64,000 nt of DNA, from assembly GCF_014646055.1 (NCBI RefSeq), contig NZ_BMMS01000014.1:62001-126000 (forward strand), written 5' to 3'. Source of the stretch: Wenjunlia tyrosinilytica (GTDB lineage Bacteria; Actinomycetota; Actinomycetes; Streptomycetales; Streptomycetaceae). Positions 16,646-24,103 of this stretch are shown here, piece after piece (the stretch's first letter is position 1; each line of letters opens with the position of its first letter). The notes under the pieces were generated by a model that was not told the origin of the DNA, ran no database searches, and was given only the letters and a program-made list of their open reading frames with translations. The position numbers and the translations under genes were made by a program.

Positions 16646-16796
16646 CCCCGTCCGGGACCTGACCCCGTCCGGGACCTGACCCCGTGCGGACCTGACCCCG
16701 TCCGGGACCTGACACCCCGTCGGGGACCTGACCCCGTGCGGACGTGACCTCGTGCGGGACCTGACACCCCGTCGGGGACCTGACCCCGTCCGGGCG
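16625..16796 (+). repeat. 17-bp tandem repeat that starts at a stop codon, about ten copies
   Basis: Units of CTGACCCCGTCCGGGAC recur at 16625, 16642, 16659, 16676, 16692, 16709, 16728, 16744, 16761 and 16780 (periods 16-19). The first copy encodes the last residues of the VOC protein and every copy carries a TGA. The array fills the whole gap to the convergent amidase gene. It probably arose by slippage on a stop-proximal unit. Confidence 0.9.
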
Positions 16797-16798
16797 GG

Positions 16799-17650
16799 TC
16801 ACCGGGCGGGACCGCCGAGGAAGCCGGAGATTCCCCCGGCGATCCCCTGAGCCGCCCGGCCGCGCCAGGAGGGGTCCTCGAGCTGCCGCGCGTCCACCGC
16901 GTTGCGCATGTTGCCGCACTCGATGAACACCACCGGCACCTTGGAGAGGTTGAGCCCGGCCAGGTTCTTGCGGACCATCAGGCCGGAGCGGTCGCCGACG
17001 TAGTTGGCGGGCGGGAAGGCCGTCGCCCGGGCGAAGTGCGCGGCGAGCAGCTCGCCGAGGCGGCGCGACGGCGCCACTATGGGTGCCGTGTCCGCCCTTC
17101 CCTTTCTGAGGACGTCCGGCAGGAGGACGTGGAAGCCACGGGCTCCCGCAGCGGCGCCGTCGGCGTGTATGGACACCACCGCGTCGGCGCGCGCCTCATT
17201 GCCGATCCGGGCCCGTTCGTCGACACAGGGGCCCCAGGGCCGGTCGGCCTGGTGGGTCAGCTTCACCGTGGCTCCCTGCGCGCTCAGGATCTCGGCCGCG
17301 CGCCGGGTCACGTCCATGGTGAAGGCGGCCTCGGCATAGCCGTCGTTGGTGGACGTTCCCGTGTCGTCGCAGCCGGTGAGGCGGGTGCTGCCCTGCACCA
17401 GTTGGGTGATCTGGTGAATGTGGTCGCGGTTGCCGACGTTGTGACCGGGGTCGAGCACGACGACCTTTCCGGCGAGCGGCCGATCGGCGGGGGCCGAGGA
17501 GGACGCGGGCTTCGGGCCGCCCCCGGACGGCTTCCCCAAGACGCGCCAGGGCAGCCATACGGCGAGCCCCACCAGGATCAGGCCGACGAGTGCCGCCACG
17601 GCTGCGAGGCCGCGGCTGACACGGGTCCGGGGGTGCTGGTCCTTGCGCAT
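16799..17650 (-). CDS. N-acetylmuramoyl-L-alanine amidase (Amidase_3), membrane-anchored
   Basis: The 283-residue protein has one N-terminal transmembrane segment (residues about 14-36) that anchors it outside the membrane, a Ser/Pro/Ala linker, and a zinc amidase domain. Zinc ligands and catalytic residues are visible: VVLDPGHN (His70), NDGYAEAAF (Glu107), VVSIHADG (His162) and VVFIECGNMRN (Glu244). It cleaves the amide bond between muramic acid and the stem peptide. ATG 17650 has GGGAGG upstream; the longer frame adds 119 low-complexity residues. Paired Cys in LTGCDD and GPCVDE are an uncommon addition that could form a disulfide. Confidence 0.9.
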   Translation of the reverse strand: MRKDQHPRTRVSRGLAAVAALVGLILVGLAVWLPWRVLGKPSGGGPKPASSSAPADRPLAGKVVVLDPGHNVGNRDHIHQITQLVQGSTRLTGCDDTGTSTNDGYAEAAFTMDVTRRAAEILSAQGATVKLTHQADRPWGPCVDERARIGNEARADAVVSIHADGAAAGARGFHVLLPDVLRKGRADTAPIVAPSRRLGELLAAHFARATAFPPANYVGDRSGLMVRKNLAGLNLSKVPVVFIECGNMRNAVDARQLEDPSWRGRAAQGIAGGISGFLGGPAR

Positions 17651-18188
17651 TCGCAGACCTCCCGCCTGCCCTCGCTCACCGCCCGGTGGCCGACCGCGGC
17701 AGGACTCCTCCTGCCGACGCCCTGTCCGGGCGCACGGGCCGGCTGCTGGGTGTGTTCGCGGCGAGGCCGCCCCGTGGCGCCCCGGAGGCCGGGCCGCACG
17801 GGTGAGGTGGCGTAGTTGGGGAAGTGGCTGCCTCCGCCGTACGCAGTGCCGGTTCGGGTGCCGGGGCGAGCGGTTGGGGGAGGAGGCGGACAGGTGCGGG
17901 TATTGCCTGGTGAGGGGCCGGATGGGCGGTAGCGGCAGCCGATGACCACCATAAGGCGATGTCGAGCGGGCCACCATTTGTGAGCGGTCCGGGCAGCGCA
18001 TGGGCACCGGTCGAGTCGGTGCCGCTGTGCTCCCGACACGCCCGGAGCCGCTGCGGCAGCGGGCATGGCCGTGTCACCCGTTCGGGTGCGCTACGGCCCC
18101 GGCCGCGCGGTCCTCGGTTTCGTTCCTGTCCAGGGTCACGCGGCGGGAGGCGTTGCCCTACAGCCGTGGACTCCGCCATCGTCGGACC
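17651..18188. other. 538-bp gap between divergent amidase and triple-Nudix genes
   Basis: No frame here has recognisable protein similarity; the open frames are GC-driven. The gap holds an 8-bp hairpin (CGGCAGGA with TCCTGCCG, 17697-17716) in the amidase upstream region and, by position, the promoters of both genes, which I cannot place precisely. Confidence 0.4.
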
Positions 18189-19736
18189 ATGAGCGACTTC
18201 GCCGCCGATGGGCGGCCCGTCACGGGCAGGGACATGGACAACGACCTCACTGACCGCCTCGCCCGCCATCCAGCGCCCCTCGCCGCCGTCGACGCGCTCA
18301 TCCACGACGAGCGGGGCCGCGTCCTGCTCGTGGACCCGGTCTACAAGGAGGGCTGGGACCTGCCCGGAGGAATGCTCGAGGACGAGGAGATCGTCGAGGG
18401 CCTGCGCCGTGAAGTCCTCGAGGAGCTCGGCCTCCACATCACGGTCGGCCGACTGCTGTGCGTGGACAACCTGCCCAGGCGCGCCCACGGACGGTCGCTC
18501 ATCGCGTTCGTCTACGCCGCCCGCACCCGGGAGCCGGTCACCGCCGCCGAATGGGTGCTCCGGGAGGACGAGTTGCGGGACGCCGCGTTCTTCCCGCCGC
18601 AGGAGGCCCTGGAGTTGCTGCCACCGGGCCTGCGCCGACGCGTGCGGGCGGCACTCGATGCCGAGCGCGGAGCGCACACCGCGCACTTGCTGGACGGCCG
18701 GTCGCCGGTCGCCGAGCCGCCTGACCACTACGCGACGCTTCCGGCCCCCATGGCCGCCGCGACCGCTCTGATCACCGACGAGCAGGGCCGCGTCCTGGTG
18801 CTCAAGACCTCCTACAAGGAGAATCTGGAGCTGCCGGGCGGGATGGTGCTCGCTGACGAGTCGCCGCAGCAGGGCGCGGCCCGGGAGATCTCCGAGGAAC
18901 TGGGCCTGGACGATGTGCCCGTCGGGCGGCTGCTCGCCGTGGACTCGGCACCGGCGGGCAGGCGCGCCCGTGCGCTTGACGTGCATGTGTTCTCGGTGGG
19001 CCCGCTCACCAGCGAGCAGATCCAGGGCATCCACTTCCCGGACGGCGAGATCGTCGCGGCGCACTGGATGCCACCGAAGGAAGCCGTCGACTGCCTGCCC
19101 GAACGCCTGGGCCTGCGGGTCGTGGCCGCTTTGGGGGCCCTGGCCACCGGCAGTATCGCTCAGTTGACCGAAGGGGTGCCCCAGATCGGTTCCCCCGCAG
19201 GGGTGACCGCCGCTCGCCGTTCGGAGCTCGAGCGGCAGCGAGTCCTGAGCCCGGCCGACTATCTCGCGGTGCGGCCCAAGGCACTGGCCGCCGCCTGTGT
19301 GCTGTTCACCGACGCGGACGGCCGGGTGCTCGTCGTCCAGCCCACCTACCTGCGCGGCGACGGGTGGCTGCTGCCGGGAGGCGCCGTGGACAGCGACCTG
19401 GCGGAGACCCCTCGGCAGGCCGCGCGGCGCGAAGTGCGCGAGGAACTCGGCCTGGAGGCGGAGCCGGTGGGCCGGCTGCTGGCGGTGGACTGGCTCACCG
19501 GTCCACCCCACCTGGCGGAGGTGGTCCACGTCTACGACGGCGGCACCCTGTCCGCCGAGCAGATCGCGGCGATCCGCCTGCCTCCGCACGAACTCGCCCA
19601 GTGGCGCCTGGTCGAACCCCAGGGCCTGGAGGGCCTGCTCTACGAGCGCTTGGTGCCGCGAGTGCTCAGCTGCCTCGACGTACGCGCCGCGGGCGCCGGC
19701 GCGGTGGAACTCCACAACGGCTGGCCAGTGAACTGA
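18189..19736 (+). CDS. Protein with three tandem Nudix hydrolase domains
   Basis: The 515-residue protein contains three complete Nudix modules of about 130-150 residues. Nudix boxes read GGMLEDEEIVEGLRREVLEE in domain 1 and GGMVLADESPQQGAAREISE in domain 2, both fitting Gx5Ex7REUxEExGU exactly. In domain 3 the REVREELGL part is intact but the loop between Gly and the first Glu (GGAVDSDLAE) is two residues longer. Each domain should hydrolyse a nucleoside diphosphate linked to another moiety; substrates are unknown. Domain-to-domain similarity (each has a GRVLVL/GRVLLV strand and a GRLLAVD or GRLLCVD strand) points to internal triplication. ATG 18189 or the later ATG 18234 may be the start; neither has a strong ribosome-binding site. 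Fusion of three catalytic Nudix units is rare. Confidence 0.88.
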   Translation: MSDFAADGRPVTGRDMDNDLTDRLARHPAPLAAVDALIHDERGRVLLVDPVYKEGWDLPGGMLEDEEIVEGLRREVLEELGLHITVGRLLCVDNLPRRAHGRSLIAFVYAARTREPVTAAEWVLREDELRDAAFFPPQEALELLPPGLRRRVRAALDAERGAHTAHLLDGRSPVAEPPDHYATLPAPMAAATALITDEQGRVLVLKTSYKENLELPGGMVLADESPQQGAAREISEELGLDDVPVGRLLAVDSAPAGRRARALDVHVFSVGPLTSEQIQGIHFPDGEIVAAHWMPPKEAVDCLPERLGLRVVAALGALATGSIAQLTEGVPQIGSPAGVTAARRSELERQRVLSPADYLAVRPKALAAACVLFTDADGRVLVVQPTYLRGDGWLLPGGAVDSDLAETPRQAARREVREELGLEAEPVGRLLAVDWLTGPPHLAEVVHVYDGGTLSAEQIAAIRLPPHELAQWRLVEPQGLEGLLYERLVPRVLSCLDVRAAGAGAVELHNGWPVN

Positions 19737-19841
19737 CCAGGGGCGGAATGGCAGTGGCAGCTCCGACAGCCGCCGAACCTGTGCCCCTGGGCTGCCCGAA
19801 ATTCCCGGGGGTGGTTCGGGCGGGTGTGCGACAGCGGGCCG

Positions 19842-20330
19842 ATGCGGACGATCGGGCTGCTCGGTGGGATGAGCTGGGAGTCGACGGCGGAGTACCACCG
19901 CGTGCTCAACCAGCTGACACGCGAGCGGCTGGGCGGTCTCCACTCGGTGAAGTGGGTGCTGTACTCCGTCGACTTCGCGGAGATCGAGCGGTTGCAGGTG
20001 GAAGGGCGCTGGGAGGAAGCCGGCGAGGTGTTGGCCACGGCTGCCAAGGCGCTGGAGTCGGCGGGTGCGGACATGGTGCTGATCTGCGCCAACACGATGC
20101 ACAAGGTCGCCGATCAGGTCTCCGCCTCGGTGGGGATCCCGCTGGTGCATCTGGCCGATGCCGTGGCGGACGCCGTGCGCGCGCCGGGCCTGCGCCGCAT
20201 CGGACTGCTGGGCACCGCCTTCACCATGGAGCAGGCGTTCCACCGCGACCGCCTCGAATCCCATGGCCTGGACGTCCTCACGCCCGTCGCTGAGGGGCGC
20301 GCGACCGTCCACCGGGTGATATACGAGGAC
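19842..20330 (+). pseudogene. Truncated aspartate/glutamate racemase (YgeA type)
   Basis: The first 163 residues are a clean racemase: MRTIGLLGGMSWESTAEYHR, SVDFAEIERLQ, LICANTMHKVAD (catalytic Cys) and GLLGTAFTMEQAFHRDRLES. Similarity stops after VHRVIYED at about 20330. There the sequence changes to the antisense of a tra fragment, so the second catalytic Cys (GCTE motif, normally near residue 190) and about 70 C-terminal residues are missing. The frame runs on by chance to 20624. The enzyme cannot be active in this form. Confidence 0.75.
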
Positions 20331-20528
20331 CAGCGCCACCGGCTGTGGGGCGAGTTGGCGCACCAGGGTGCTCAGGAGGTTGGACTTGCCCGAGCGGGTT
20401 GCACCGACGATCAGCCAGTGCGGCACCCGCATCAGGTCGATGATCCACGCCGAGCCGCATTCCAGGGCCCCGACGAGTGCGGCCAGCATGCCGACCGGAC
20501 GCGGCGGTATCAGAGCATCGGTGAGCGG
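20328..20528 (-). pseudogene. Fragment of an FtsK/SpoIIIE-type transfer (Tra) gene
   Basis: The minus strand reads SAWIIDLMRVPHWLIVGATR followed by SGKSNLLSTLVRQLAPQPVA, the Walker A region of the FtsK-like Tra proteins of actinomycete integrative elements and plasmids. Similarity begins around 20528 and is cut at about 20328 where it abuts the racemase. Only about 65 of several hundred residues remain, so it is a relic of an excised or deleted element. Confidence 0.75.
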
Positions 20529-20530
20529 AA

Positions 20531-20930
20531 CCGCTGTACAAGCAGGTGGCCGACGCCATCCGAGAGGGCATGGTCACCGGCGAACACCCTCCGGGGTCGC
20601 TACTGCCGTCCGAAGCCCAGCTGATCGAGCGCTACAAGGTGTCGAGGCCCACCGTCCGCAAGGCGGTCGAGGCACTGCGCACACACGGGCTGATCGACGT
20701 CATCCACGGCAAGGGATCGTTCGTGCGAGGAACCCCCGCCAGTCCGGCCGCCACGCTGGCACGCACCGTCAGCAAGTCCGGCAGCCGCTGCCAGCTCCCC
20801 GCCGACCAGTGGGCCCAGATCGAGAAGGCGACGATCTACCGCACCCAGACCGACGAGACGACGGGCCCGCTGCTGGAACTGGACCAGGCCGAGGAACTGT
20901 TCGGCGTGGACCGCTCAACTCCCCTACCGG
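20531..20930 (+). pseudogene. Remnant of a GntR-family (KorSA-like) regulator
   Basis: The frame reads PLYKQVADAIREGMVTGEHP, then LLPSEAQLIERYKVSRPTVR and KAVEALRTHGLIDVIHGKGS, a complete GntR winged helix. It lacks a start codon: a stop lies just upstream and the first few residues are gone. After about residue 130 (EELFGVDRS) the effector-binding domain is lost to unrelated sequence. GntR genes divergent from tra are the standard control pair of pSAM2-like elements, which fits the neighbouring tra fragment. Confidence 0.7.
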
Positions 20931-21022
20931 ATCACCGCCACCAGAGCGACGAACCAGCAAGGAGCCGTGCCCAGCTAGACAGACTCCGGGCGCCCTCCCG
21001 AGCATGTACCCAGGAGGCTTTC

Positions 21023-21549
21023 ATGAACATTGCGGCGCTGGCCTTATCAGTCATTGCGCTCATCGTCGCCCTCTACACGTCCTACAGACAGCGACAGCTA
21101 TCCCGGCACGCGAACTCCATATCAGTTCTCGTTGACCTCTTCCGTGAGCACCGCGGCGAGCGTATGGCAGAGGCACGCGAGTTCGTCTACAAAGAACTGC
21201 CCAGTTACGACCCATCCAGCGGGTTGGCGTCATTACCCAAGGAGAAGCAGGCACTCGTCCGTGAACTTGCGTGGTTTATGACAACTTGGGTGTGCTCGTG
21301 GCTCACGACATTGTCGATCTCCGTCCAGTTTCCGGCTATCTCGGCGGATCAGTGATCTTGACTTGGGAGAAGCTGCGGCCCTTCGTGGAGGCTCAGCGAG
21401 CGACGTACGCGCCCACGGGCGCGGACCCTCAACGGTGGCAGATCTACTACGAGAACCTTTACCTACTCATCCAGGAGACACCGCCGGTCGAAGCCCGCTC
21501 GTCCGAGAGGAACTGGCGAGTCCGGGAATCGAACCGTGCAACGCCCTGA
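21023..21549 (+). pseudogene. Membrane-anchored hypothetical protein, split by a 1-bp deletion
   Basis: From ATG 21023 (AGGAGG 7 bp upstream) the frame reads MNIAALALSVIALIVALYTS (one transmembrane helix), then a cytoplasmic helical domain (LVDLFREHRGERMAEAREFV) to RELAWF. At about 21279 the frame must shift by one base to continue YDNLGVLVAHDIVDLRP, then SVILTWEKLRPFVEAQRATY and YENLYLLIQ. Insertion of one T in the TTT run restores a single protein of about 170 residues. The family resembles small membrane proteins of unknown role (DUF4760-like). Two TTA codons near the 5' half are unusual for this GC content and point to transfer with the element. Confidence 0.65.
21514..21534 (-). other. 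tRNA 3'-end-like sequence, possible attachment-site remnant
   Basis: Read on the minus strand the segment is GGTTCGATTCCCGG followed by ACTCGCCA, with the conserved T-loop TTCGATT and an acceptor-like 3' strand. The 5' half of the T-stem does not pair fully and no anticodon arm precedes it, so this is not an intact tRNA. Integrative elements of this type insert in tRNA 3' ends, so it may be a worn att site. Confidence 0.4.
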
Positions 21550-21606
21550 GCCCGGACAGAGCCCGGAGGGACGAGCTGTCGCACTTACATCTACTTCCTC
21601 AAGGGC

Positions 21607-21646
21607 GGCGGCGCTGCGCGCCGCCGCGCGGCCCCTGGGCCGCGCG
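21607..21646 (+). terminator. Double hairpin after the element remnant
   Basis: Two adjacent perfect stems: GGCGGCGC/GCGCCGCC (21607-21625, 3-nt loop) and CGCGCGGCC/GGCCGCGCG (21625-21646, 4-nt loop). They separate the element relics from tpg. Confidence 0.6.
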
Positions 21647-21773
21647 TGCTTCTGGATGACACCATCGCTCGCCGTCTTCACAGGAGCGAGGCGTGCATGC
21701 CCTGGCGGCCGGATGTCCGCTGTCGGCGGTAGGTTGGTGACTACCCGAAACGTGTGAGGCAGGGAGGTGCCCC

Positions 21774-22331
21774 GTGGGGAAGATCGACGAGGGGCTGGAG
21801 CGGGCCGCGCAGCATGTCGTGACCCGGCAGCCGCCGAAGTCGACCGCCGCCCGGGTGCGGTTCCTGGTCCAGCAGTACGACGGCAGCACCCGTGCCGTGG
21901 CGCGGTTGCTCGGGGTCTCCCAGCGCAGCGTCGAGCGGTATCTCACGGGGGAGCGCAAGCGGCCGCCGCGGCCGATCGCGGAGAGGATCGAGGCGGAGGT
22001 CCGCCGCCGCTGGCAGCCGAGAGTGCGCAAACGGGCCGAGAAGCGCGCGGCCGAGACCGGGATCACCGTCGAGGCCCGTGCCCAGTTCGGCTTCGCCTCC
22101 GCAGTGGGCTCCACGGACGACCCGAGGCTTCGGCTGGTCACCCAGCGGCTGCCGGGGGAGTACGCCGCCCGGCTGTTCGAGGCTCGCAGCACCGGCGCGG
22201 CCGAGCGCGATCTCGAGGGCATTGTCGCCGAGGGCCTGCAGGAGGTGTACTTCAAGGACGGCGGCCGCCGCGCGGACGGCCTCGTCGTGGAGTTCACGGG
22301 GATCGACTACGTCGAGTTCGACTTCGGCTGA
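21774..22331 (+). CDS. tpg: Telomere terminal protein Tpg
   Basis: The 185-residue protein matches the size and layout of Streptomyces Tpg, the protein covalently bound to chromosome 5' ends that primes end-patching. Conserved blocks are KSTAARVRFLVQQYDGSTRA, VARLLGVSQRSVERYLTGE (an HTH at about residues 40-60), RKRPPRPIAERIEAEVRRRW, ARAQFGFASAVGSTDDPRLR and the C-terminal GLQEVYFKDGGRRADGLVVE. The GTG at 21774 follows GGGAGG by 7 bp. Family members are normally encoded directly downstream of tap. Here tap lies 1.8 kb downstream instead, and the two are separated by an opposite-strand gene. Whether this copy serves the host telomere or comes from a linear plasmid is open. Confidence 0.9.
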   Translation: MGKIDEGLERAAQHVVTRQPPKSTAARVRFLVQQYDGSTRAVARLLGVSQRSVERYLTGERKRPPRPIAERIEAEVRRRWQPRVRKRAEKRAAETGITVEARAQFGFASAVGSTDDPRLRLVTQRLPGEYAARLFEARSTGAAERDLEGIVAEGLQEVYFKDGGRRADGLVVEFTGIDYVEFDFG

Positions 22332-22357
22332 GCGACCAGCGCACTGGGGCGGCGGTT

Positions 22358-22410
22358 GCTCGCCTGAGCCGAAGCACGTTGGTTGTCACCGAGGCAGGTA
22401 GGTTGTCACG
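22358..22410 (-). repeat. GTGACAACC repeats, inverted set (left)
   Basis: On the minus strand GGTGACAACC occurs at 22390-22381 and CGTGACAACC at 22410-22401. The first is followed by AACGTGCTTCGGCTCAGG. The same extended motif occurs on the plus strand at 23640 and 23695, so the two sets form inverted repeats flanking the 22.4-23.6 kb segment between tpg and the tap operon. Confidence 0.7.
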
Positions 22411-22448
22411 AGACTGTCGGAACTCGGGGCGGTCGGCACGTAGGCAGC

Positions 22449-22482
22449 GGCGCCCCGCCCCAGAACCGGCGGGCGGGGCGCC
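22449..22482. terminator. Bidirectional hairpin between tpg and the secreted protein gene
   Basis: GGCGCCCCGCCC (22449-22460) pairs perfectly with GGGCGGGGCGCC (22471-22482), 10-nt loop, in the gap between two convergent genes. Confidence 0.7.
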
Positions 22483-22497
22483 ACGGTGTGTCAGCGG

Positions 22498-23049
22498 CTA
22501 CAGCAGGGCAATCGAGCTCGCCCGGTCGTTCATCGCGTCCCCGACGTACGAGGTCGACTGCTGGTACTCCTGGTGGACACCGGAGGTGTCGGGGGCATCC
22601 CACAGCTCCAGCCAGCAGGACAGCGTGGTCAGCGAGCTGACGGAGTTGTTGAAGGTGCCGTCGAGATTGGTCTGGGCGTCGCGGCCGTTGCCGCTCAGGC
22701 AGGCGTGCTCGCCGGTTAAGACAAGGGTGGAGCCGCCGTAGTTCGAGTCCGTGTAGACGACGCCGAGCTGCACGGCCTGCGCCCCTGCGGTGGCCGATGA
22801 CCCCGTGAGGCGGTCGGCCAGCTTCTTGTCGATGTGCTTCCCCGACAGCGGCGCATCGGTGATGCGTCCGTTGGGGGAGGAAGCGATGGCCTCGCGGAAC
22901 GTGCTGTAGCACTGCTTGCTGCCTGAATCGATGTTGAGCACGCAGTTCCTCGCAGGGGCGGGCGCGGCGCTCGCGGTGGCAACGGCTGCACCCAGGGTGA
23001 GCATGGTGGCTGCCGTGGCGATCGCGATGCGTGAGGTACGAGCAAACAT
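22498..23049 (-). CDS. Secreted small protein, peptidase-inhibitor (I36)/crystallin-like
   Basis: The 183-residue product has a signal peptide (RTSRIAIATAATMLTLGAAV, cleavage near ASA) and four Cys in the mature part. Its C-terminal domain contains VVYTDSNYGGSTLVLTG and LDGTFNNSVSSLTTLSCWLE, the double Greek-key pattern of beta/gamma-crystallins and the I36 peptidase inhibitors of Streptomyces. An exported inhibitor or surface protein is the best guess. The codon at 22719-22717 is TTA (the Leu of VLTG), so translation should depend on the bldA tRNA and peak in development. It lies on the opposite strand between tpg and the tap operon, flanked by inverted repeats, as if inserted there. Confidence 0.75.
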   Translation of the reverse strand: MFARTSRIAIATAATMLTLGAAVATASAAPAPARNCVLNIDSGSKQCYSTFREAIASSPNGRITDAPLSGKHIDKKLADRLTGSSATAGAQAVQLGVVYTDSNYGGSTLVLTGEHACLSGNGRDAQTNLDGTFNNSVSSLTTLSCWLELWDAPDTSGVHQEYQQSTSYVGDAMNDRASSIALL

Positions 23050-23586
23050 GGGTCATCCCTGTCTCGTGGACGTTCTAACGACACCGTGGATACTTCCGCC
23101 CTCGTCCGACATGGGCCAGGGGCATATTCGGTCAGGGCCGGTGTATGAGACACGAGTTGCTTCGGTTTTGCGGGGGACACCACACGCCGTGTGGGGTCCC
23201 TGACCTGCTTCGACTCATTACACAGACCAGCGACAAGATCCCGGGGCAGGACACCGGAGAACGCGACGCGAACTGTTCGAGGCCGCGGCTCCGGGGCCGG
23301 TACGCCCCACACCAACGCGGCCCGTGACCGGGGCAGGACGGCCCAAGCCGGCCCGGTGCCCAGCGTGGGTTACTCGCCGCGCCGCTGCCGGTTGCGCAAC
23401 TGCTCTTGGATGGAGCGGGCGACCTCTACCGCGCGGTGGAGGGGAAAAGGTCCTCCCAGCTGCACTGATGCGACCATACGGACCCGGTGTCAGCGGCTTC
23501 GACTCCCCTTCCCGCCCCAGCACGTGTAGCGGCCATGACCTCATGGAAGCGCGGCGGAAAGCCACCGGCTCCCGATCTTCGTCTCT

Positions 23587-23720
23587 GGTGACAGAAAAGA
23601 GTGCTGAATGAGCGCATGTGACAAGTCGAATGCCTTGCTGGTGACAACCAGAGTGCTTCGACGGTTTCACTTTGCCAGCTCACTCGGCTCCGCAGGTGAC
23701 AACTCCTGAGCTTCGGCTCA
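23587..23720 (+). repeat. GTGACAACC repeats, direct set (right)
   Basis: GTGACA motifs start at 23588, 23618, 23641 and 23696. The last two extend to GGTGACAACCAGAGTGCTTC and GGTGACAACTCCTGAGCTTC, closely resembling the inverted copy at 22390. They lie directly before the promoter of the small HTH gene, so they may be protein-binding iterons. Confidence 0.7.
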
Positions 23721-23726
23721 TCGCCG

Positions 23727-23776
23727 CATGCGCATCCCGCACGTCCCATGCGCAATGCGCATGAAGTGGCTAGGGT
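23727..23776 (+). promoter_or_regulatory. Leaderless promoter with ATGCGCA operator before the HTH-tap operon
   Basis: CATGCGCAT (23727-23735) is followed by the 17-bp palindrome CATGCGCA-A-TGCGCATG (23747-23763), which overlaps the expected -35 position. TAGGGT (23771-23776) ends 7 bp before the GTG at 23784, predicting a leaderless mRNA. The HTH product is the obvious candidate to bind. Confidence 0.6.
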
Positions 23777-23783
23777 GACCCCC

Positions 23784-24074
23784 GTGACGCTTTCGACGGA
23801 AGAACTCCTGCGCCTCAGCGTGGCCGCCCTGATGCGTCACACCGGGGAGCACCAGGCCGACCTGGCCGCGGGGATCGGACTCAGCCAGGCCCAGGTCAGC
23901 CGGAAGCAGACGGGCAAGGCGCTGTGGAGCCTGGCGGATGTGGACCGGCTCGCCGCGCACTACGGCATGAGCGTGGCCGACCTGCTCGCCGGGCCCACCA
24001 ACGCCGTCACCTGCCTGCCCCCCGCCCGCCGTGCCACGATCGTCCGCGGCACCGAGTCCGTCGTCGACGCCTGA
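23784..24074 (+). CDS. Small XRE-type HTH protein upstream of tap
   Basis: The 96-residue protein is a single HTH unit: LSTEELLRLSVAALMRHTGE, then LAAGIGLSQAQVSRKQTGKA and LADVDRLAAHYGMSVADLL. The GTG at 23784 is used because it sits 7 bp after a -10 box, while the longer frame would begin inside the palindromic operator. It ends 29 bp before tap on the same strand and is probably cotranscribed with it. Autoregulation through the ATGCGCA palindrome is inferred. Confidence 0.8.
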   Translation: MTLSTEELLRLSVAALMRHTGEHQADLAAGIGLSQAQVSRKQTGKALWSLADVDRLAAHYGMSVADLLAGPTNAVTCLPPARRATIVRGTESVVDA

Positions 24075-24103
24075 CCGGCCACCCGACCCGAGAGGAGACA
24101 GGC

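Noticed and set aside
16625-16796. Possible CRISPR array
   Set aside because: Units are contiguous 17-bp repeats without spacers, and no cas gene is near.
17676-20489. 937-codon minus-strand frame opposite the triple Nudix gene
   Set aside because: Only its first 55 or so residues (the tra fragment) are real; the rest is the complement of the Nudix and racemase coding frames.
21514-21534. Complete tRNA gene
   Set aside because: Only the T-loop and acceptor 3' strand resemble a tRNA; no D-arm or anticodon arm can be folded upstream.
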